Source: Hydrogenobaculum sp. Y04AAS1 (GTDB lineage: Bacteria; Aquificota; Aquificia; Aquificales; Aquificaceae). Taken from it: a DNA stretch of 64,000 nt. Under the pieces are notes generated by a model. It was not told the DNA's origin, searched no databases, and worked only from the letters and a program-made list of their open reading frames with translations. Below are positions 36,840 to 44,388 of this stretch, in pieces (position 1 is the first letter of the stretch; each line of letters starts with the position of its first letter). The DNA is taken from NCBI RefSeq assembly GCF_000020785.1, contig NC_011126.1, forward strand, positions 496,001 through 560,000, given 5' to 3'. The position numbers and the translations under genes are program-made.

Positions 36840-37714
36840 ACTCTTGCTCCTTCTTTATCTACCGAAAGCATTTTATACGTACCATCAACACCCTTTGATT
36901 TTAAAAACTCTACACAGGTTTTGCCGATAATCTCTTCATTTTCTAATGCAAAAATACCTATCGTGCTACCAGAACCACTTATGAAAACTGCCTTTGCACC
37001 ACTATCATAAGCTATTTTTTCTATATCGTCGTAAAATGGTATCAAGCTTTTTCTATAAGGTTGATGAAGCTTATCTTTCACAGCTTCTTTTAAAAGCTCA
37101 AAACGTTTTAAAACAAGAGAACTAAGCAGTAGATTTGATCTTTGTATGTTATAAATTGCGTCCTTTATATCTATTTTAGTTGGAAGTATCTTTCTTGCTT
37201 CTTCCGTTGGTATCTTTATATCTGGTATAATAGCTATTATTTTTAGCTCTTCTGGAAAATCTATCGTATTAAAGAATGTCTGTTCTTCATCTTTTAAGCA
37301 CACGTTAAACCCACCTACCAAAGCTGGAACTAAATTATCAGGATGAGGTTCAAATTCGTAAGCTATTTTAAAAATATCTCTATAAGAAAGTTCTTTTTCA
37401 TACAACAAACTAAAGGTTTTTATCGCTCCTATTATAGCACTGCTGCTACTACCAAGCCCCCTTGAAAAAGGTATTTCAGTTTTTATCGTAATACTAACAG
37501 GCATTTCTTCTTCGTTAAAAATTTCTATACATCTTTTATACACTTTTAAAAAAAGATTTTCTTCTGGTTTTATATCTAAATCTATAAAAGATATAGAAAA
37601 TGTTCTTGAGCTTTTAACATGAAAAACATTGTAAAGATTGGCTGCCAGACCAAATGTATCAAAGCCAGCCCCTAAATTGCTCATAGAAGCCGGGACTTTT
37701 AGTATAAACTCCAT
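36833..37714 (-). CDS. thrB: Homoserine kinase
   Basis: A 293-aa GHMP kinase that phosphorylates homoserine in threonine synthesis. VPASMSNLGAGFDTFG, the ATP loop PFSRGLGSSSSAI, and FISGSGSTIGIF are the three GHMP motifs. It heads a run with mtnA, yvcK and nadB. TAATAT lies 6 nt before the ATG, so it may be leaderless. The next pathway enzyme, thrC, begins at 63485. Confidence 0.94.
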   Translation of the reverse strand: MEFILKVPASMSNLGAGFDTFGLAANLYNVFHVKSSRTFSISFIDLDIKPEENLFLKVYKRCIEIFNEEEMPVSITIKTEIPFSRGLGSSSSAIIGAIKTFSLLYEKELSYRDIFKIAYEFEPHPDNLVPALVGGFNVCLKDEEQTFFNTIDFPEELKIIAIIPDIKIPTEEARKILPTKIDIKDAIYNIQRSNLLLSSLVLKRFELLKEAVKDKLHQPYRKSLIPFYDDIEKIAYDSGAKAVFISGSGSTIGIFALENEEIIGKTCVEFLKSKGVDGTYKMLSVDKEGARVC

Positions 37715-37885
37715 CTTAAAATATTAACATATAAAACATTTTTATTCAATGAAATAAACAGTCATTTTTAATATTAGTATATATTTATATACTCTTATAA
37801 GCATATTTTACACAATAAATAAATAACATTTATGGAATAGTTAAAACTTAGTTGCTAAAATTAAATAAAAAGACAGGAGGAAGTT
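37715..37885. promoter_or_regulatory. Divergent promoter region thrB / sulfur module
   Basis: 171 bp of very AT-rich sequence between the leftward thrB and rightward dsrE-like genes. It ends with the AGGAGGAAG ribosome-binding site of the sulfur module. No riboswitch-like structure is seen. Confidence 0.4.
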
Positions 37886-38281
37886 ATGGGCAAATTAGCT
37901 TTCGTAATATCCACTCAAGTTCATGAGAAAATTCAATTGGCCGCTATGATGGCCTCAATACACGCTACTGTAGGTGGAGAAGTTTTATTTTTTGTCTCCA
38001 TGAACGGTGTTTTGGCTTTTCAAAAAGGTAAAGAGCTAAAAGACAGAATTATACCTGAGGGAGAATTTTCTAAACTTATGCTGAGTAAAAACGTTCCTAA
38101 TTTTATAAATATATTAAAACAAATAAAGATGCTTGGAGATGTAAAAATATACGCATGCTCTATGGCAATGGATGTTTTAGGATGGCACATGGAAGATTTG
38201 GAAGAGGGTTTGTTTGACGATATCATAGGCCTTACATCTTTTCTTGATATGGCTGAAGATGCAAAAATTCTATTTATATGA
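37886..38281 (+). CDS. DsrE-like sulfur-carrier protein
   Basis: A 131-aa protein of the DsrE/DsrF superfamily: AAMMASIHATVGGEVLFFVSMNG and VKIYACSMAMDVLGW, the latter with the conserved Cys that can hold persulfide sulfur. It is next to tusA and SQR, so it probably moves sulfane sulfur in the cytoplasm. It begins the operon with a strong ribosome-binding site. Confidence 0.85.
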   Translation: MGKLAFVISTQVHEKIQLAAMMASIHATVGGEVLFFVSMNGVLAFQKGKELKDRIIPEGEFSKLMLSKNVPNFINILKQIKMLGDVKIYACSMAMDVLGWHMEDLEEGLFDDIIGLTSFLDMAEDAKILFI

Positions 38282-38291
38282 GGAGGTTTGA

Positions 38292-38519
38292 ATGGCTGAT
38301 AAGGTAATTGACGCAAGAGGAAGCTTTTGCCCGGGGCCTTTGATGGAGCTTATAGCTGCTATAAAGTCAAATCCCGTAGGCACTACCATAGAAGTATTAT
38401 CTACCGACAAGGGATCGGCAAAAGATATACCAGATTGGGTAAAAAAAGTAGGTCATGAAATGGTAGGAGTAGAAGAAAAAGATGGATATTGGTCCATCGT
38501 TGTAAAAAGAACCAAGTAA
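38292..38519 (+). CDS. tusA: TusA-family sulfurtransferase
   Basis: A 75-aa protein with the signature DARGSFCPGPLMEL, whose Cys carries persulfide. VLSTDKGSAKDIPDW and the C-terminal strand complete the fold. It is 10 bp after the DsrE-like gene, and in sulfur oxidisers the two proteins exchange sulfur. Confidence 0.93.
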   Translation: MADKVIDARGSFCPGPLMELIAAIKSNPVGTTIEVLSTDKGSAKDIPDWVKKVGHEMVGVEEKDGYWSIVVKRTK

Positions 38520-38540
38520 GCTAAAAAGGAGGTAAAGCAT

Positions 38541-39686
38541 ATGGCAAAGCACGTTGTAATAGTAGGTGGTGGAGTAGCTGGCACAATAATAGCTAACCTT
38601 TTGGCAAGAGGCTTAAAAGAGGAGCTATCAAAGGCTGAAGTTGTGATAACGATGGTCAGCAAAGATGATAAGCATGTTTACCAACCGGGGTTTTTATATG
38701 TGCTCTTTGATAAAATGAGACCAGATGAGCTTATAAGAGACCAAAGAAGCTTGTTGGCTCCTTCTATCATCTTCCACCACGATACGGTGGTAGGTATAGA
38801 TCCAAAAGCGTGTGAAGTACATACGGAAAAAGGTAAAAAGCTAAAGTATGACTACCTTGTGATAGCCACAGGTTCAAGACCAATGCCAGAGTTAATACCA
38901 GGGCTCAAAGAACACGGAAACATGTTTTACACGTTAGAAAGTGCAACAGAGTTACGAGAAAAACTAAGAAAGTTTGAAAAGGGTAGGATAGCCATAGCTA
39001 TGGGGGTACCTCATAAGTGCCCTGTAGCTCCTTTCGAGGTAACATTTATGTTGGATGATTATTTTAACAAGAAAGGTATTAGGGATAAAGTAGAAATATA
39101 TTATACCTATCCCATAGGTAGAATACACGCGCTAGAGCCAGTAGCCCAGTGGGGTGTCCCAGAGTTTGAAAGAAGAGGCATAAAATACGAAACGCTGTTT
39201 AACATGGAAAAAGTGGAAGCTCATAATGGGTCCGTAGCTGTTCACAGCGCAGAAGGCTCTACCGTTGAATGTGATTTGCTTATTACAATACCTTCTCACA
39301 GGGGAGCCCAAGCTATTATAGATTCTGGTATTTCAAATGATGGTTGGGTACCAACAAATAGACATAGCCTAAAATATGAAGGTTATGAAAACGTTTACGT
39401 GGCTGGAGATACCACAAACTTACCTATTTCGAAAGCAGGTTCTACCGCTCACTTTGAATCTGATGTAGTAGCAGATAACCTTATAGCTGAAATAAAAGAA
39501 GGTCATCCAGCCAGAGACTACGACGGTAAAGTCATGTGCTTTATAGAAACAGGTTTTGATAAAGGTACCTATATACACTTTAACTATACCACTCCGCCAA
39601 GTCCTATGCCACCATCCAAAATGATACACTGGTTGAAGTTAGGATATAACCGTATGTATTGGTTAACTGCAAGAGGTGTCTTGTAA
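38541..39686 (+). CDS. Sulfide:quinone oxidoreductase-like flavoprotein
   Basis: A 381-aa FAD enzyme at the inner face of the membrane. VVIVGGGVAGTIIANLLAR binds FAD and ENVYVAGDTTNLP is the second FAD motif. VPHKCPVAPFEVTFMLDDYF and VMCFIETG carry Cys residues placed like the redox pair of SQR, and the C-terminus is amphipathic as in membrane-bound SQR. It would pass electrons from sulfide to quinone. It is followed by a DUF1641 gene. Confidence 0.87.
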   Translation: MAKHVVIVGGGVAGTIIANLLARGLKEELSKAEVVITMVSKDDKHVYQPGFLYVLFDKMRPDELIRDQRSLLAPSIIFHHDTVVGIDPKACEVHTEKGKKLKYDYLVIATGSRPMPELIPGLKEHGNMFYTLESATELREKLRKFEKGRIAIAMGVPHKCPVAPFEVTFMLDDYFNKKGIRDKVEIYYTYPIGRIHALEPVAQWGVPEFERRGIKYETLFNMEKVEAHNGSVAVHSAEGSTVECDLLITIPSHRGAQAIIDSGISNDGWVPTNRHSLKYEGYENVYVAGDTTNLPISKAGSTAHFESDVVADNLIAEIKEGHPARDYDGKVMCFIETGFDKGTYIHFNYTTPPSPMPPSKMIHWLKLGYNRMYWLTARGVL

Positions 39687-39697
39687 GGAGGGATTTT

Positions 39698-40558
39698 ATG
39701 GAAGAGGTTTTGGACGTAGCTACAAATGCTTTGACAGACTCAATGGTGGAAAGGCTTGCAAACAGTGTATCCACCATAGCAGAGTTATCTGATGCAATAG
39801 CCTCTTCTAAACTCCTTAATACAATAGATAAGCTATCCAAAAACGCTGAAACCTTAGAATCTTCTTTGGATGCCGTATTTGGGCTTTTGTCGGCTATAAA
39901 TGCAATGAACAACGCTTTTACCGATTCTATGTTAGAAAGGCTTACAGTTAGCTTGTCAAAAATCGTGGAGCTTACCGATTATATATCAAACTCTCAGCTT
40001 ATGGAGGTTATAGAAAAAATAGCTAAAAACGCAGATGCCCTAAATAAATCTATAGACGCCATAATAAGCTTTTCCAACACTTTGGCGGTGATTGATAACG
40101 CTTTTACCGATTCTATGTTAGAAAGGCTTGTTTCTTTTATGGCAGAACTGGGTGAGCTCACAGACGAGGTTAGAAGTGCCGAGCTAAAAACTATGATTCC
40201 TATGCTTACTACTTTGGCTAAAGATGGTGGTATGGAAGCTCTTGTAGATACTGCAAAAGCACTCGTTGCCGTAAGAAATGCCCTTTCTGACTCCATGCTA
40301 GAAAGGGTGGCATCTGTTGTAGTTGACACTATAGACTATTTTGCCTCTTTAAGAGCCCAAAGTATAGGAAGCTATCTACTGGAATCTGTAAACAAAACCA
40401 CTAAGGAGTTTTCCGAAAAAGAACAAAAACCAAGTTTATTTGGTTTATTGAAAGAGCTTAAAGATCCTCAGACACTTCAAAGCATTATGTTTGTGTTAGC
40501 TCTTATAAAAAATATGCCGCAAGGGCTTGCCAAAGCAACAGGTTGTCAGACATGCTAA
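39698..40558 (+). CDS. DUF1641-like protein with four tandem repeats
   Basis: A 286-aa protein built from four copies of N-A-(L/F)-(T/S)-DSM-(V/L)-ER at codons starting 39725, 39911, 40097 and 40277, spaced 62, 62 and 60 codons. The repeats read as long amphipathic helices. ATG 39698 follows GGAGGG. DUF1641 proteins often sit with SQR-type or formate-dehydrogenase-type flavoproteins and may aid membrane docking; that role is inferred. A Cys pair ends the protein (TGCQTC). Confidence 0.8.
   Translation: MEEVLDVATNALTDSMVERLANSVSTIAELSDAIASSKLLNTIDKLSKNAETLESSLDAVFGLLSAINAMNNAFTDSMLERLTVSLSKIVELTDYISNSQLMEVIEKIAKNADALNKSIDAIISFSNTLAVIDNAFTDSMLERLVSFMAELGELTDEVRSAELKTMIPMLTTLAKDGGMEALVDTAKALVAVRNALSDSMLERVASVVVDTIDYFASLRAQSIGSYLLESVNKTTKEFSEKEQKPSLFGLLKELKDPQTLQSIMFVLALIKNMPQGLAKATGCQTC
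39911..39943 (+). repeat. 33-bp intragenic repeat, first copy
   Basis: Identical to 40097-40129. It encodes NAFTDSMLERL. Exact identity at DNA level across 33 bp suggests recent duplication or gene conversion of a 62-codon unit. Confidence 0.85.
40097..40129 (+). repeat. 33-bp intragenic repeat, second copy
   Basis: An exact copy of 39911-39943, 186 bp downstream and in frame. Confidence 0.85.
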
Positions 40559-40566
40559 ATTGAAAG

Positions 40567-40586
40567 CCGTCCCATACATGGGACGG
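40567..40586. terminator. Stem-loop between convergent DUF1641 and peroxiredoxin genes
   Basis: CCGTCCC and GGGACGG flank ATACAT; the stem can extend by AT pairs to 9 bp. No strong T-run follows on the plus strand, while a broken T-run follows on the minus strand. It is probably a shared bidirectional terminator. Confidence 0.6.
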
Positions 40587-40609
40587 TGAAAATGATTTTA
40601 AGAGTTATT

Positions 40610-41212
40610 TCAAGAGTTTAAGGCTTCGTAGACTTTACCCACCAAAGCTTCCGATGGTTTTAAAGTTTTAGCACCTTCTTGCCATTTGGCAGGGCAGGCT
40701 TCATCTGGATGGCTCATAAGATATATGTTAGCTTTTATTTTTCTTAAAAGCTCATCGGCATTTCTACCAACGTTGTAGAAGTTTACCTCTGATGCTACCA
40801 ACTTACCTTCTGGGTTTATTATAAATGTACCTCTTAAAGCAAGTCCTGTGTTTTCATCATACACTGCAAAAAGCCTTGAAACCTTACTAGTAGGATCGGC
40901 TCCCATTTGGAATTTTATACCTTCCAAAAGTTTTTCATCTCTAGCCCAAGCTAAATGCACATACTTTGTGTCTGTGCTAACAGATATGAGCTCAACGCCG
41001 TTCTTTTCAAGCTCATCTTGAATGTTCTTAAGATCAGCCAGTTCTGTGGGACATACAAAAGTATAGTCAGCAGGATAGAAAAACAATACTGTCCATTTTT
41101 TGTTTGCTTTAGCTTCTGCTAAGCTAAATTTTCCAAAGGACCCAGTCTTTGGATTATAGGTTTCCATTTCAAAATCTGGTACCATCATGCCAACATGAAC
41201 ATGCTCTGACAT
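40610..41212 (-). CDS. 2-Cys peroxiredoxin (AhpC/TSA)
   Basis: A 200-aa thiol peroxidase. FFYPADYTFVCPTEL carries the peroxidatic Cys and DEACPAKWQEG the resolving Cys. Electrons would come from a thioredoxin system such as trxA/trxB in this window. A strong AGGAGG ribosome-binding site precedes it. Confidence 0.95.
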   Translation of the reverse strand: MSEHVHVGMMVPDFEMETYNPKTGSFGKFSLAEAKANKKWTVLFFYPADYTFVCPTELADLKNIQDELEKNGVELISVSTDTKYVHLAWARDEKLLEGIKFQMGADPTSKVSRLFAVYDENTGLALRGTFIINPEGKLVASEVNFYNVGRNADELLRKIKANIYLMSHPDEACPAKWQEGAKTLKPSEALVGKVYEALNS

Positions 41213-41278
41213 ATTTCTTACCTCCTAAATAAGATTTGCTATTAAATAATAATAATTTTAAATTAGTTTTCAATGATT

Positions 41279-41422
41279 TTAATCAAACTCATCTTTTTTT
41301 TCTGTTTTCTCTTTTTTTAGGCTTTTAATAAAAACAAAACCTATGATACCAAAAAAAAGCAAAAAAGCCCATACAACGTTTATTAGAAATAACTTGGAAT
41401 CTCCAGACAGATTTTGTATCAT
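41279..41422 (-). CDS. 47-aa single-TM protein coupled to pilT
   Basis: The frame reads MIQNLSGDSKLFLINVVWAF, continues with a hydrophobic helix to about residue 32 and ends in a Lys/Glu-rich tail. Its ATG overlaps the pilT TGA (ATGA), so it is translationally coupled. The charged tail and single helix predict a small inner-membrane protein. No family is recognised, and a link to type IV pili rests on position only. Confidence 0.6.
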   Translation of the reverse strand: MIQNLSGDSKLFLINVVWAFLLFFGIIGFVFIKSLKKEKTEKKDEFD

Positions 41423-42492
41423 GTTATACCTTGCATCTTTAATGCCATGTCCTGAGGTTTGGATGCTTGTAAAAGCGCTGTTTCTTTCGATACAATACCT
41501 CTGTTATATAGCTCTAACAAGTGTGTATCAAAGTCCTGGGTACCGTAGGCTGCTTTGTTGCGTCTTAAAAGCTCTGGTATTTCATCTAGCCTTGTAAGGT
41601 CCAACAATATATCTTTTACGGCACCTACATTTAGAAGAATTTCTATCGCTGGAATTACTCCAGACTTGTCAACTCTTGGTAACAACCTTTGGCTAAAAAT
41701 AGCAACAAGAGAACCTGCTAGCATGAGTTTTATTTGCTCTCGCATCTCCAGTGGAAACATGCCTATAAATCTATTTATGGTTTCTTTTGCATCTATTGTA
41801 TGAAGTGTAGAAAAAACAAGGTGTCCGGTTTCAGCGGCTTGAAGAGCTATTAGAGCAGTTTCTGTATCCCTTATTTCACCTACAAGTATTACATCCGGGT
41901 CCTCTCTTAAAGCTGCCCTTAGACCACTTTGAAAAGACATGGTATCAAGCCCAACCTCTCTTTGGACTACGTAAGATTTTTTATCTTTATAAACGTATTC
42001 TATAGGGTCTTCTATGGTTATAATTGTTCTATCGTAAACCTCGTTTATTCTATCTATTAACGAAGCAAGTGTTGTGGATTTACCACTGCCAGTGGGACCT
42101 GTTACCAATATAATACCTTTTGTATACTTTAGCACAACATCTTCCATTACCTTTGGCAGGTTTATCTCTTCTGGGCGAGGTATAAAGTTTGATAACACTC
42201 TTAGAGCTATAGCTGTATATCCTTTTTGCTTGTATATGTTTACCCTGTATCTTGAAAAATTTGTTTCATAAGATATATCTATTTCTCCTCTTTCTTGAAA
42301 TTCATTTAGCTTGGCTGGATACTTTTTTGTAAGCTCCTGCACAATATTTTGCATATCCTGTTCTGTGATTACTTGTAAAGACTCCTCTTGGTATAGTTTT
42401 TTATGTGCTCTAAAAAAAGGTTTTGCACCTACCTTTAGGTGAATATCCGAAACTGAAGCTTCTTTGGCTTTTGACAATATTTCTAAAAGCAT
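41419..42492 (-). CDS. pilT: PilT twitching-motility retraction ATPase
   Basis: A 357-aa hexameric secretion ATPase that retracts type IV pili. Walker A GPTGSGKSTTLASL, the Asp boxes around TIEDPIEYVYKD, Walker B VILVGEIRD and the His box FSTLHTIDA are clear. Unlike PilB it lacks the long N-terminal domain. No AIRNLIRE-like PilT motif is obvious, so a PilU-like or PilT2 role is possible. A TGA-TATAAT extended -10 lies 6 nt before the ATG. Confidence 0.92.
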   Translation of the reverse strand: MLLEILSKAKEASVSDIHLKVGAKPFFRAHKKLYQEESLQVITEQDMQNIVQELTKKYPAKLNEFQERGEIDISYETNFSRYRVNIYKQKGYTAIALRVLSNFIPRPEEINLPKVMEDVVLKYTKGIILVTGPTGSGKSTTLASLIDRINEVYDRTIITIEDPIEYVYKDKKSYVVQREVGLDTMSFQSGLRAALREDPDVILVGEIRDTETALIALQAAETGHLVFSTLHTIDAKETINRFIGMFPLEMREQIKLMLAGSLVAIFSQRLLPRVDKSGVIPAIEILLNVGAVKDILLDLTRLDEIPELLRRNKAAYGTQDFDTHLLELYNRGIVSKETALLQASKPQDMALKMQGIT

Positions 42493-42498
42493 ATAAAT

Positions 42499-42504
42499 AT
42501 TATA
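42499..42504 (-). promoter_or_regulatory. Extended -10 of pilT
   Basis: TGATATAAT on the minus strand ends 6 nt before ATG 42492, in the 20-bp gap after the recombinase stop. There is no Shine-Dalgarno sequence, so a leaderless mRNA is likely. Confidence 0.6.
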
Positions 42505-42512
42505 TCATAGCA

Positions 42513-43391
42513 TTAATTGTTGCCAAAAAGCTTATTTACAAGTTCTTGAGCCCTTTTTTGTGAAAATTTATAATATGTATCTATTGTGGTTTTAATATCA
42601 GAATGCCCAACAAACTCTTTTACAATTTCTGCTGAAAATCCATAGTTTACCAAGTTTGTAATATAAGTATGCCGAAAACTATGGATACTAAAATCTATAT
42701 TTAGTCTTTTGGATAATCTATCTGTATACACTTGCAAAACCCCTCTTTTAACCCTAAAATTATATTCAAAGTTTTCTATCCACTCGTATATTTGGAGCCC
42801 GATCTCTATCGTCTTATCCTTGCTAAAGCTTATAACGGGAGTTATGCGTGGTTTGTTCCTTTTCGTCATGTTAGCGTCCAGTCTTATCCAAAGAATATTT
42901 GATTTATCTAAAAAAAAGTTATCTGGTCTTAATTTTTCAAATTCTATAAGCCTTATACCGCTGTTGAGAAAAAGGTTGTAGATCTTATAGTATCTAGTGT
43001 CTTTTACAGCTTTAAATATTTTTTCTAGCTCGTCCTCGGATAGAGCTTTAGGTGGATATTTTTGTTTTTTCATATTTAAATCTTCTCTAACTTCTTCTAT
43101 GGCTTTTAATATATCGTTGTAATTTTCCTCAGATAAAATATTTCTTCTATAAGCAAATTTGATATAGTGCTTCAAAGCACTAAAAATAGCCAACATTGTT
43201 TGTGGAGACAAAGACGCATAGTCCACAAATTGATATACATTCTTTGATGCTATATTTGATAAATCTTCTTCAGTTTCTAAGTTTTTAGAAACAACATGCG
43301 AAAACGTTTTTATATGATTTATATAAGAATTTCTTGTAAAAGCACTCCTTGTCCTCTCTAAATGTTTTATCCAAGCATCTATTATACTCAT
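42513..43391 (-). CDS. Tyrosine recombinase, Xer type
   Basis: A 292-aa site-specific recombinase. An N-terminal SAM-like core-binding domain (HLERTRSAFTRNSYINHIKTF) is followed by catalytic residues Arg (NSGIRLIEFE), His-x-x-Arg (HSFRHTY), His (GHSDIKTT) and Tyr (IDTYYKFS). It probably resolves chromosome dimers as a single-subunit Xer. It overlaps mdh by 4 bp, with no integron or prophage context. No dif-like site was found close by. Confidence 0.85.
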   Translation of the reverse strand: MSIIDAWIKHLERTRSAFTRNSYINHIKTFSHVVSKNLETEEDLSNIASKNVYQFVDYASLSPQTMLAIFSALKHYIKFAYRRNILSEENYNDILKAIEEVREDLNMKKQKYPPKALSEDELEKIFKAVKDTRYYKIYNLFLNSGIRLIEFEKLRPDNFFLDKSNILWIRLDANMTKRNKPRITPVISFSKDKTIEIGLQIYEWIENFEYNFRVKRGVLQVYTDRLSKRLNIDFSIHSFRHTYITNLVNYGFSAEIVKEFVGHSDIKTTIDTYYKFSQKRAQELVNKLFGNN

Positions 43392-44386
43392 ATATATTTG
43401 CTTACAAATTCATCTGCTATGGCTATATTTTTCTTTACAGATGCCACAGACTTCATCCAAAGATCTCTTTCAAAATCCGTCATTGGGACTTTCACAATCT
43501 TCTCAACTCCATTTTCACCAAGCTTTACAGGTACACCCACGCACAAATTTTCAGCTTCATAATATTTAGAAGCTTCTTCATCTAAAAGCACAGAACAAGT
43601 CAAAACCCTTTTTGCATTTAACGCCACAGATTCTATCATCTCAACCACTGAAGCCGCTGGAGCATGATAAGCTGAAGTACCCATATAATCCACAATCTCA
43701 CCACCTCCAAACCTAGTTCTCTCTACTAACTCCTTTATCTTTTTTTCATCGATTAAAGTTGATATAGGTATACCACCTACATTTGAAACACCTGCTAAAG
43801 GTACCATCTCGTCTCCATGACCACCTATTACATAAGCATGCACATCTTTTGGAGATACGTTTAATTCTAAAGATATAAATGTCCTGAACCTTGAAGAATC
43901 TAGTACACCAGCCATTCCTATCACTCTTTTTCTATTGCATCCGAGCAATTTGTATACCGCATAAGTCATTATATCTACAGGATTCGTAACAACTATCACT
44001 ATAGAATTTTTAGCGTATTTTTTAATCTGTTCTGATATCGTATTCATTATAGATATGTTTATACCAAGAAGATCATCCCTAGACATTCCGGGTTTTCTGG
44101 GAAACCCGGCCGTTATTACCACTATGTCAGAACCTTCTAACGCTTCGTAACCGTTTCCGTTTTGGTCTACTACAAAACCACTTATATCAGTGTCTATTCC
44201 AAGAGCGCATGCCATTTGGAGCATGTCTAGGGCCTTACCTTTCACATGAGCGTACAGTTTCTCCCCGTCTTTCTTTGGTAAATCAAAAAGCCTTATGTTT
44301 ACGGCACCTTTGAGTACCAAAAGAGATGCTATGTGTTCTCCTACGTTCCCTGCACCTATAATGGAAACAGTTTTCTTATGCCCCAT
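43388..44386 (-). CDS. mdh: Malate dehydrogenase, LDH-like type
   Basis: A 332-aa NAD(P)-dependent enzyme interconverting malate and oxaloacetate. VSIIGAGNVGEHIASLL binds the cofactor, PRKPGMSRDDLL is the substrate loop with malate-type Arg, and VIGGHGDEMVP holds the catalytic His. It follows aconitase by 2 bp, so rTCA enzymes are co-expressed. Confidence 0.95.
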   Translation of the reverse strand: MGHKKTVSIIGAGNVGEHIASLLVLKGAVNIRLFDLPKKDGEKLYAHVKGKALDMLQMACALGIDTDISGFVVDQNGNGYEALEGSDIVVITAGFPRKPGMSRDDLLGINISIMNTISEQIKKYAKNSIVIVVTNPVDIMTYAVYKLLGCNRKRVIGMAGVLDSSRFRTFISLELNVSPKDVHAYVIGGHGDEMVPLAGVSNVGGIPISTLIDEKKIKELVERTRFGGGEIVDYMGTSAYHAPAASVVEMIESVALNAKRVLTCSVLLDEEASKYYEAENLCVGVPVKLGENGVEKIVKVPMTDFERDLWMKSVASVKKNIAIADEFVSKYI

Positions 44387-44388
44387 GT

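Noticed and set aside
42493-42512. dif-type recombination site beside the Xer gene
   Set aside because: The 20-bp gap contains only the pilT promoter. No 28-bp imperfect palindrome of Xer type was found there.
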